From assembly GCA_035252155.1 (NCBI GenBank), contig DATFDL010000504.1, positions 1 through 20,575 on the forward strand: a stretch of 20,575 nucleotides of DNA, read 5' to 3'. The notes under the pieces were generated by a model. It saw only the letters and a program-made list of their open reading frames with translations. It was not told the DNA's origin and searched no databases. Of the stretch, positions 14,180 through 20,575 are shown one piece after another. This DNA is from JAICLL01 sp035252155. Its GTDB lineage: Bacteria; Planctomycetota; Planctomycetia; Pirellulales; JAICIG01. Position 1 is the first letter of the stretch. Each line of letters opens with the position of its first letter. A program made the translations under genes and the position numbers.

Positions 14180-14372
14180 AGACGTCGCTGGCATAATCCG
14201 CGGCATACGCCGTCAAATTGCGCACATCTTCTTCACTCCATGAGTCGCTGAAATCAAGCGCGGCTCCTGCGGAAGCGGATAGTTCATCAAGAATCAGCGC
14301 GGCCAGCTTCAAACGCTCCGATTTCGGCAGCAGCGCCACGCTGGCCTCGTAAACACTCTGAGCAGTGGTCAT
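14154..14372 (-). CDS. Antitoxin partner of the MazF-like toxin
   Basis: A 72-residue acidic protein: MTTAQSVYEASVALLPKSER, LKLAALILDELSASAG, then DSWSEEDVRNLTAYAADYAS. The short helical N-terminus with a PKSERLKLAALIL segment and an acidic C-terminus is typical of non-MazE antitoxins of cyanobacterial and planctomycete MazF pairs. It precedes and overlaps the toxin, the standard antitoxin-first arrangement. GGAG lies about nine bases before the ATG at 14372. It would neutralise the toxin and may repress the divergent promoter region shared with the giant secreted gene. Confidence 0.7.
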   Translation of the reverse strand: MTTAQSVYEASVALLPKSERLKLAALILDELSASAGAALDFSDSWSEEDVRNLTAYAADYASDVYGEEPDRA

Positions 14373-14436
14373 TCCTAAGTCTCCGCAGAAGGGGATACGG
14401 CCAGCCTAAGGCAGCGCGGAGCGTGATGCAAGCAAA

Positions 14437-14465
14437 TTGCTTGCCGCCGAACCCCGGTTTATAAT
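14437..14465 (+). promoter_or_regulatory. Promoter of the giant amylase-like gene
   Basis: TTGCTT (14437-14442) and a perfect TATAAT (14460-14465) are 17 bases apart. The predicted leader to the GTG at 14523 is about 50 bases. It is the only strong candidate in the 150 bases that separate this gene from the divergent antitoxin gene. Confidence 0.6.
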
Positions 14466-14522
14466 CCGCGGCACATTCGGCCCCGTTCGCCAAAGTTCAC
14501 CGATCTCGAAAAGGTCTCCGCC

Positions 14523-17500
14523 GTGTCCAGCCCCCGTCGTGGCAATCGTCGTACTCGATCCGGAAAACATCGCCCCGCCCGGCGTCGCCGGATGTTTCGA
14601 GAATCGCTCGAAGCGCGGTTGATGTTCGATGTCTCGGCCCCGCCGATCTTGCAGTGGTTCGAGAGTAGCTACAACACCATCGAACAGCGAGCGCCTGATA
14701 TCTTCGCCGCCGGCTATGGCGCGGTGCTCACGCCGCCGCCCGGCAGGGCCGATTCGGGCAATCAGTCGGTCGGATACGATGTTTACAATCGCTTCGATCT
14801 GGGTAGCCCCGGCGATCCCACGTTGTATGGCACCGAGGCCGGCATAAAAGCCATGGTGGCCGCCATCCACCAGACCGGCGCCAGCTACTACAGCGACCTG
14901 GTGTGGAACCACGACGGTTTTGAGAATTTGGGCACGCCCGGCTTCGCGGCGTCGGGCGGATATCCCGGCTTCGCGCTCACGCTCAACCCCTCGAACAATT
15001 ACGCCGGCTACAACGACATCGATGGCGACTTTCACAGCGCCTACGACACCAGCACGACCGGCATGCGGCTGAGCGGCCTGGACGATATCGCCCAAGAGAA
15101 GAACTACCAGTTCATTCGCAACCCCGTCGATCCGAACAACCCGATGAACCTGCCGGCGGGCACCACGCCGCTCAATGGCCGACTGGCCAACGTGCCCGAC
15201 CCGAACAACGCCCGGTTTTATCCCGACCACAACCTGCCGCCCATCACGGTGAACGACCCCGCCACCGGCGAGTACAACCTCAAGATTTATCCATTCAACA
15301 ACGCCGATCCGCTGGCCGGCACGCCGACGCCCGAAAACGCGCTGGGCTACTTGATGCGCTACACGCAATGGATGGTGCAAACGATCGGCGTCGATGGTTT
15401 TCGGCTCGACGCGGCCAAGAACATGCCGCCTTGGGTGCTGAACTTTTACGATCAGGCCGTCTACGACTCGTCGTTCCGCACGCTGCTCAATGGCAGCCAG
15501 GAGCCGATCTTCGGCTTCAGCGAAGTTTATGACGGCGACAAATCGCTGCTGCAGCAGTACGTCAACAAAAGCGACAACGGCCCGAACACCGTAGGCGGCA
15601 ATCGCGACGTGCTCGATTTTCCGCTGTTCTTCGCCCTGCAAAACAACCTGACCGGCAATGGCTATCAGAACAACTGGTACAACGTGGTGAACGCCAGCAT
15701 CGACAGTCAGGACGACGGGCTGGCCAACAACGGCTCCGAGGGCGTGTCGTTCGTGTCCAGCGCCGACAACGGCCCGCCGTATCTCAATAACGTGGCGTAC
15801 GCGTACACGCTGACGCATCCGGGCAACACCATCGTCTACTTCAACGGCCACGAGTTCGGCGACAATCGCTCGTTTCCGCAAGACGGCCGCGGCGATGCCC
15901 TGGGCGGACTCTATGGCGACACGATCACCAATCTGGTGAACATCCGCGACACGCACCCCGACGGCAACTATGATCAGCGATACATCGACAACAATGTGCT
16001 GGTGTATGAGCGCGACGACTCGATGCTCGTGGGCCTCAACAACCGGACCGATAGCGGCTACGACAACCGATGGGTTCAGACCGACTTCGCTCCCGGCACG
16101 TATTTGGTCGATTTGACGGGTTTTTCCGCGAATTCGGGCACCAATGAAGACGGCAACATTCACCCACTGCTGCAGGTCGGCGCTGGCGGCTGGGTCAATC
16201 TCAACGTGCCGCGCAATTCGGACGACGGCAATTTCACGGGCGACGGTTACGTAATCTACGCCCCCGCGTCGCCGCAGGGCAAGCTGACCATTAACGGCGT
16301 CTCGCAGATCATTCCCGGCGGCACGCCGACCGCCGCCACCAACGGCACGACCGAGCTATCGCCCGTCGACGTGGTCACCGGCAATAGCTTTCAGATTCAG
16401 CTCAACACCAATAACGTCAACCTGCTGGGCAACTCGGCGTTCCATGACCAAGACGCCAACGGCGACAACGCGCTGTATAAGATCGACGGCGGTGTGGACG
16501 CGGCGGGCACGGGCTTTGTCGACACCAATCCCGGCGACGTGGCCTACGGTTTTCAGCAGTTTACCACGACTCACAACCCCGGCTATTTCAGCGCCGACGG
16601 CAACGGCGAATATGTGCAGGCCATCAACACTGCCAACCTTACGAACGGCTATCACTACATCGACGTCCGCGCCTTCCGGCACCGCAACCCCGGCGAGCCG
16701 CCGATCTTCACTGACTTCAAGGTGACGATCTACGTCGATCATGCGCCCACTACCACCCAGCTTGTCAGCTTCAACGACGTGACGCCCGGCGTGAACCAGG
16801 ACAAACTGCTCACGATTGAAGCGACCGACTCGCGCGTGAACAACGTGCATGTGCTGTTCGACCTGCCGGCCGGACTGAGCGATGCGCAGATCCTGGCTAT
16901 GATCGGCAGTGGCAACCAGGCCAACCAGATCGACCGCGATTTATGGACGATCGAGGACGATGGCCTGACCAGCGGCAATCACGTGGCGACGGTCGTCTCG
17001 TACCAGATCGACGGCACGGCCAGCATTCAGCGGTTCGACGCTCAACAGTTTCCCGCCTTGTCGACTTCGACGATTTACGGCGCCGGCCTGGGCGATCTGG
17101 ATTTCAACGGCCACATCGACGCCAACGACGTCGATCTATTTGGCCAGGTGCTCCCGAGCGACAACCAGCAATTCAACCCCGCGGCTGACCTCAATGGCGA
17201 CGGACAAATCGACAATGCCGACCTCTTGTTGTTCTATTCCACGCTTGAGGCCGCCCACGCCGATGCCGCCACACTGGCCGCCTACCAGCAGTTGCTCGGG
17301 CCGCCGCCGGGCGGATACACTATCAAGGAAGGAACGAACCTGGCTCTGGCGGTGAACCAGCCTTCGGGCACGACGCCCAGCTTGAACTTTTCATGGTCGC
17401 TCGCTGGCGACGGTAATTTCGCCGACGCCACGGGACCGTCGCCCACATTCACTTGGGCGCAGCTCGCCGCTCTGGGCATCGACAACGAGGGAACCTATCC

Positions 17501-19478
17501 GATCACGCTCGAAGTGACCGACGGTAAGAACACGATTCAGATTCCCACCACGCTTGCCGTGCAAGCAGTGCCGCCGACGCTTTCGATCGCCGGGCCGGGC
17601 ATCATTACCGAGGGCGAAACCTACACGCTAGGTCTATCGGCCAGCGAACCGGGCGGCGACGTCATCACAAGCTGGACGGTCGATTGGGGCGATGGCGCCA
17701 CGCAGACGTTGGCTGGCGGTGCGACCTCGGCCACGCACGTTTATTCCGCGCCGCCCAATACTGTGACGATCTCGGCCACGGCCGCCGATGAAGACGGCGC
17801 GTACACGGCCAATGCCTTGCCGGTCGCGGTCGATGATGCCCCGCTCACGGCATCGGCGCTCGCGCTGGCGGCCGTCGAAGGGGCGACATTCAATGGGACG
17901 GTCGCCTCGTTCACCGACGCCAATCCCTTCCCGCAGCTAGGCACGTTTTCGGCGACCATCGATTGGGGCGACGGTACTACCAGCGCCTCGCGCACCATCG
18001 TGCCCAACGCCGCCGGCGGTTTTGATGTGCAGGGCACGCACGCCTACGCCGAAGAAGGCACGCTGCCCGTGAAGGTGACGATCGACGACACGGGCGGCAG
18101 CCAAGCCACTGCCATCAGCACCGCGAATGTTTCCGATCCGGCAGTGGTTGCCACAGCGAATGCGTTTACCGCGGCCGTTGGCTCGCCGATTGGTCCGCTA
18201 GTGGTGGCGACGTTTACCGATCCGGGCGGCCCTGAGTCCTTCAACGACTATCATGCCGCCATCGACTGGGGCGACGGAACGACCGACGACTTAGCGACAA
18301 CCATCGTCCCCAATGGCAATACTTTCAGCGTATTAGGGACACACGTCTACGCGGCCACGGGCTTGTATCCCGTCAACGTCACGATCGTGCACGACAGCGC
18401 GCCCACCGCCGCAGCCACTGCCACGGCCACGGTCGAGCAGAACGTCGCGTTGGTGTTGCTCAATACCGCAAGCGCCAGCCTGACGGCCAGCGGAAACGCC
18501 TTGGTACGCTTGACCGGTGGCGGCGCCGCCGAAGTTCTATCGAGCGCCTCCACCGCGGTCGTGGCATCAGGCAATGCCAACATCGCCGCGAACGAAATTG
18601 ACATCGAGGGGTCGCCGGGCATAGGCACGCACGGCAACGCTAGTGTCTCGGCACTAATTGAGAGCGGCCTGACGCCAGCCGGCGATCCACTCCTCAGCGA
18701 TCCGTTCGCATCGCTAGCCGCTCCCACCGTGCCGAGCACATCGTTTGCCGCTACCAACATCGGGGGCACGACTACCGAGACTCTTCAACCAGGCGTTTAT
18801 CAGGGTGGCATTAGTATCACCGGCAGCGCCTCGGTTACGCTTACGCCGGGCGTCTACTATTTGCAGGGTGGCGGATTTTCCGTCAGCGGCAATGCCTACG
18901 TCACCGGCGACGACGTTTTGATCTACAACGCGCCGCAAGGTGGTAGTGATTCAGTGCGCGTCTCTGGGCAAGTGGTCGTGCAATTGTCGGGCAGAAGCGA
19001 CTACGGCGGTCTGGCCATCTACCAGGACCGCGCCTCCACCGCGCCAATCACCATCGGAGGTGGGGCGTCGCTGGCCATCACGGGCGGCATCTACGCCGCC
19101 GGGGGCCAAGTACAAATTTCCGGCGGCGCGCAGGTCTCGCTTGCGGGCAGCGCCACCGATGGCATCAGCGCCCGGATGGTGATCGACGATCTGAGCGTTT
19201 CTGGCGTCGGCGTTCTGGCGATCGACGCCGGGCAAAACACGCCGCTAGTCGTCGATCCGAATTCGCCGCTCTTCACCGGCGGCGCCACTAGTCCCGCCTC
19301 ACTGCCCGATGTCAGCGGTGCGACAAGCGATGAACAAACGGCCAACGACCTGGCGGTTGTCGCGGTCGCCGCTGAACTTGATGCAAGTGGGCCTCCCGCG
19401 GGAACGGCAGCCGCCGGGCAATTGACGCCGGGCGGCGGCGGCGTAAGTTATGTGAAGAGGCCATTTCTCGGAGGGTAA
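14523..19478 (+). CDS. Giant secreted GH13 amylase-like protein with dockerin, PKD-like and beta-rich domains
   Basis: A 1651-residue protein from a GTG with AAAAGG nine bases before it. Residues 1-36 are Arg-rich and end in RESLEARLMFD, the planctomycete LEPR-XLL type export-associated motif. Residues about 40-600 form a GH13 domain: region I DLVWNH (D125-H130), region II GFRLDAAKN with nucleophile D296, region III GFSEVYD with acid/base E334, and region IV FVSSADN with D415. The usual His of regions II and IV are N300 and A414. Residues about 856-907 carry two calcium-loop dockerin-like repeats (DLDFNGHIDANDVD and DLNGDGQIDNADLL). Three PKD-like repeats have DWGDG at 1054, 1147 and 1248. 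From about 1310 to the end the chain is Gly/Ser/Val-rich with QPGVYQGG and TPGVYYLQGG motifs, as in beta-helical or Tad-pilus-associated proteins. It probably acts on alpha-glucans at the cell surface. Its stop lies inside the tRNA gene. Confidence 0.88.
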   Translation: MSSPRRGNRRTRSGKHRPARRRRMFRESLEARLMFDVSAPPILQWFESSYNTIEQRAPDIFAAGYGAVLTPPPGRADSGNQSVGYDVYNRFDLGSPGDPTLYGTEAGIKAMVAAIHQTGASYYSDLVWNHDGFENLGTPGFAASGGYPGFALTLNPSNNYAGYNDIDGDFHSAYDTSTTGMRLSGLDDIAQEKNYQFIRNPVDPNNPMNLPAGTTPLNGRLANVPDPNNARFYPDHNLPPITVNDPATGEYNLKIYPFNNADPLAGTPTPENALGYLMRYTQWMVQTIGVDGFRLDAAKNMPPWVLNFYDQAVYDSSFRTLLNGSQEPIFGFSEVYDGDKSLLQQYVNKSDNGPNTVGGNRDVLDFPLFFALQNNLTGNGYQNNWYNVVNASIDSQDDGLANNGSEGVSFVSSADNGPPYLNNVAYAYTLTHPGNTIVYFNGHEFGDNRSFPQDGRGDALGGLYGDTITNLVNIRDTHPDGNYDQRYIDNNVLVYERDDSMLVGLNNRTDSGYDNRWVQTDFAPGTYLVDLTGFSANSGTNEDGNIHPLLQVGAGGWVNLNVPRNSDDGNFTGDGYVIYAPASPQGKLTINGVSQIIPGGTPTAATNGTTELSPVDVVTGNSFQIQLNTNNVNLLGNSAFHDQDANGDNALYKIDGGVDAAGTGFVDTNPGDVAYGFQQFTTTHNPGYFSADGNGEYVQAINTANLTNGYHYIDVRAFRHRNPGEPPIFTDFKVTIYVDHAPTTTQLVSFNDVTPGVNQDKLLTIEATDSRVNNVHVLFDLPAGLSDAQILAMIGSGNQANQIDRDLWTIEDDGLTSGNHVATVVSYQIDGTASIQRFDAQQFPALSTSTIYGAGLGDLDFNGHIDANDVDLFGQVLPSDNQQFNPAADLNGDGQIDNADLLLFYSTLEAAHADAATLAAYQQLLGPPPGGYTIKEGTNLALAVNQPSGTTPSLNFSWSLAGDGNFADATGPSPTFTWAQLAALGIDNEGTYPITLEVTDGKNTIQIPTTLAVQAVPPTLSIAGPGIITEGETYTLGLSASEPGGDVITSWTVDWGDGATQTLAGGATSATHVYSAPPNTVTISATAADEDGAYTANALPVAVDDAPLTASALALAAVEGATFNGTVASFTDANPFPQLGTFSATIDWGDGTTSASRTIVPNAAGGFDVQGTHAYAEEGTLPVKVTIDDTGGSQATAISTANVSDPAVVATANAFTAAVGSPIGPLVVATFTDPGGPESFNDYHAAIDWGDGTTDDLATTIVPNGNTFSVLGTHVYAATGLYPVNVTIVHDSAPTAAATATATVEQNVALVLLNTASASLTASGNALVRLTGGGAAEVLSSASTAVVASGNANIAANEIDIEGSPGIGTHGNASVSALIESGLTPAGDPLLSDPFASLAAPTVPSTSFAATNIGGTTTETLQPGVYQGGISITGSASVTLTPGVYYLQGGGFSVSGNAYVTGDDVLIYNAPQGGSDSVRVSGQVVVQLSGRSDYGGLAIYQDRASTAPITIGGGASLAITGGIYAAGGQVQISGGAQVSLAGSATDGISARMVIDDLSVSGVGVLAIDAGQNTPLVVDPNSPLFTGGATSPASLPDVSGATSDEQTANDLAVVAVAAELDASGPPAGTAAAGQLTPGGGGVSYVKRPFLGG

Positions 19479-19551
19479 GCGAATGGCTAGCGGCCACACT
19501 GGAAATGTGGTGCCGGGAAACCGGTTGCGGGTTCGAATCCCGTGCCCTCCG
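19470..19551 (+). tRNA. tRNA-Ser(GGA)
   Basis: GGAGGGT at 19470-19476 pairs with GCCCTCC at 19544-19550, leaving G73 at 19551, the usual serine discriminator. The anticodon stem CCACA/TGTGG encloses CTGGAAA, giving anticodon GGA. A long variable arm (TGCCGGGAAACCGGTTG) is typical of serine. The T-arm is GCGGG-TTCGAAT-CCCGT. CCA is not encoded. Positions 8-9 would be AA, unusual because U8 is nearly universal; moving the 5' end to 19469 would restore U8 with a C-G first pair. The gene overlaps the last two codons and stop of the giant protein by nine bases. Confidence 0.93.
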
Positions 19552-19574
19552 CTGTACCGCGCGGATTTTGCACT

Positions 19575-19855
19575 ATGACCGCGTTGACGGACGCCCAGAA
19601 TCCGTACGCCTCACCTGGGGACGGCTCCGAAAGCGCCGTCGACCGGCCTTCGGCGCGTCTGCCAAAGTTCGTCAAGATCGTTTTAGTCTTGGATTTTGGG
19701 GCGCGTTTGCGGTCATCCGCTTGTCGATGATTGGAGTTTTTTTGCTCGCGCTCATCCGCTTTAAACGGTGGCGCGTAAGGGCATTGGCTAGAAGCCGGAG
19801 CGGACGAGTACCGGTGGCCTCTTCTCGGATTCGTGCAGCCGACGCGACGCCGTGA
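19575..19855 (+). pseudogene. NPYASP-type small membrane protein with a frameshift
   Basis: From the ATG at 19575 the frame reads MTALTDAQNPYASPGDGSES and KFVKIVLVLDF, the start of a small planctomycete membrane-protein family with an N-terminal NPYxSP motif. It then ends early at 19730 after an Arg-rich tail. The neighbouring frame continues naturally from TTTTGGGG at 19694-19701: WGAFAVIRLSMIGVFLLALI then RFKRW, one transmembrane helix, with a stop at 19853-19855. Loss of one T from this run would explain the break. No clear ribosome site is seen before 19575. The protein is of unknown function. Whether the shift is biological or a sequencing error cannot be told. From 19856 to 20006 I see nothing recognisable. 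Confidence 0.55.
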
Positions 19856-20006
19856 AATGATCGCGAGTGCGGTGTGAAAGCCGGTAGCGGCATACGCGGC
19901 ATCGCGGTGACGCCCAAACAGAGAAGCGGCCACCGGTACTTCCCCGCAGACCGTTTGCGGATGGTCAAAGTGCTTTCCTGCCTGGGATTCAATTGCCGCA
20001 AAACCC

Positions 20007-20056
20007 TTGACAAAGGACTACGACGTATGTCATATTCGATTTACGACAAATGTCGT
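20007..20056 (+). promoter_or_regulatory. Promoter with two BlaI-type operator palindromes
   Basis: TTGACA (20007-20012) and CATATT (20031-20036) are 18 bases apart. ACGACAAATGTCGT at 20043-20056 is a perfect 6-2-6 palindrome. ACGACGTATGTCAT at 20020-20033 matches it at 10 of 12 half-site positions and lies over the spacer and -10 element. The centres are 23 bases apart. BlaI/MecI repressors bind such paired short dyads, so autoregulation of the downstream gene is strongly suggested. Confidence 0.75.
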
Positions 20057-20070
20057 GTCCGAGATCCGCG

Positions 20071-20481
20071 ATGAAGAAATCTTCCGCCAAATCCCGTGTG
20101 ACCGCCGGTGAACTGGAGTTGCTTGAGGTGCTGTGGGCCAAAGGCGCCGCCACCTTGTCGGAAGTCCATCAGGCGCTCGATCGCGAGATCGGCTATACCA
20201 CGGTGCAGGTTCGCTTGCAGCGGATGGTTGATAAAGGGCTTTGCCAACGCCGGGGCGAACGGCCGGCCAAATATCGCGCCCTGGTCAGGCCCGAAGAAGT
20301 CAGTGCGTCGCATCTGGGCCTGCTCTTGCAACGCATCAGCGGTGGGCGCGTTGCGCCGCTGGTCGCTCAACTGGTCCGCAACCGGACCCTCGACGCGCAG
20401 GAGATCGCCGAGCTGAAAGCGCTGATTCGTGAGGCCGAAAAGCGAGCGAATCGTTCCGATTCACGAAAGGGACCGCCATGA
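20071..20481 (+). CDS. BlaI/MecI family transcriptional repressor
   Basis: A 136-residue winged-helix repressor. Residues 10-24 (VTAGELELLEVLWAK) and 28-56 (TLSEVHQALDREIG, then YTTVQVRLQRMVDKG) are the family's N-terminal helix-turn-helix and recognition helix. RRGERPAKYRALV forms the wing, and the C-terminal helices (SASHLGLLLQRISGG onward) make the dimerisation part. In the family the repressor dimer binds a paired dyad and is inactivated by proteolysis triggered by a partner membrane metalloprotease. The ATG at 20071 sits 14 bases after the second operator and skips a short extension from 20050. The stop overlaps the next ATG (ATGA), so the pair is translationally coupled. The real signal and targets are unknown. 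Confidence 0.9.
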   Translation: MKKSSAKSRVTAGELELLEVLWAKGAATLSEVHQALDREIGYTTVQVRLQRMVDKGLCQRRGERPAKYRALVRPEEVSASHLGLLLQRISGGRVAPLVAQLVRNRTLDAQEIAELKALIREAEKRANRSDSRKGPP

Positions 20482-20575
20482 ACGACTCCGCCATCTGGTT
20501 GACCGAGCTCACGCGAGCCACGGCCGCATTGTCACTTTCGATGATCGTGGTCGCCGCGCTGACACGGCTGCTGAA
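20478..20575 (+). CDS. N-terminus of an M56/BlaR1-like membrane protein (cut by the window end)
   Basis: Only about 32 residues are visible: MNDSAIWLTELTRATAALSL then SMIVVAALTRLL, a first transmembrane helix. AAAGGGA at 20466-20472 is a good ribosome site inside the end of the repressor gene. In planctomycetes and other bacteria a BlaI gene is nearly always followed by an M56 peptidase (BlaR1/MecR1-like) sensor, so this is inferred from position and the leading helix. The HExxH motif that would prove it lies beyond the window. Confidence 0.65.
   Translation, partial: MNDSAIWLTELTRATAALSLSMIVVAALTRLL

Noticed and set aside
14406..16163. A 585-codon open frame on the minus strand opposite the amylase-like domain
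   Set aside because: It lies fully antisense to a well-supported GH13 frame. Its Val/Ala/Arg/His-rich translation with no domain is typical of an antisense shadow in GC-rich DNA.
1..20575. CRISPR array, insertion sequence or prophage
   Set aside because: No regularly spaced direct repeats, no transposase or integrase frame, and no terminal repeats with target duplication were found. The Rpn-like fragment lacks its nuclease core.

Overview
The window looks like chromosomal DNA from a planctomycete, most likely of the Pirellulales type. This rests on GC-rich sequence, an N-terminal ESLEARLMFD motif of the planctomycete LEPR-XLL kind on a giant secreted protein, a type I dockerin-like pair fused to an enzyme, a DUF3467 protein, an NPYASP-type small membrane protein, a BlaI repressor followed by the start of an M56/BlaR1-like gene, and dense intergenic inverted repeats. 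No phage or conjugation genes and no complete insertion sequence are visible.

Layout. (1) 1-4791, plus strand: a DUF3467 protein, a NifS-type cysteine desulfurase, a membrane-anchored formylglycine-enzyme-like (SUMF1) protein and a secreted relative of Bacillus transglutaminase Tgl. Each gene is preceded by an imperfect, often nested, inverted repeat. (2) 4857-8718, minus strand: a tight three-gene run (membrane protein, large secreted protein, small membrane protein with a WD40-like piece), then a nucleotidyltransferase-like protein and a DUF433 antitoxin-like protein. (3) 8952-12109, plus strand: a 2OG-Fe(II) oxygenase-like gene broken by one frameshift, then a toxin-antitoxin-like pair behind a good sigma70-like promoter. 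(4) 12164-14372, minus strand: a MazF-like toxin with its antitoxin, an N-terminally truncated Rpn/PD-(D/E)XK protein, a short exported remnant and a GYF_2-like protein. This stretch looks like accessory DNA in decay. (5) 14523-20575, plus strand: a 1651-residue protein (GH13 amylase-like domain, dockerin pair, PKD-like repeats, beta-rich C-terminus) whose stop codon lies inside a tRNA-Ser(GGA) gene; a frameshifted NPYASP membrane protein; and a BlaI-type repressor with two operator palindromes, translationally coupled to a membrane-protein gene cut by the window end.

How the genes fit together: the clearest functional units are the BlaI/M56 sensor-repressor pair, the two toxin-antitoxin pairs and the minus-strand three-gene operon of unknown function. 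The others look like single genes. I did not find a clearly new multi-gene system. The best leads are the secreted Tgl-like protein that appears to lack the known catalytic glutamates, the GH13 giant with two conserved histidines replaced and its stop inside a tRNA, the paired BlaI operators, and the nested palindromes between the first four genes.
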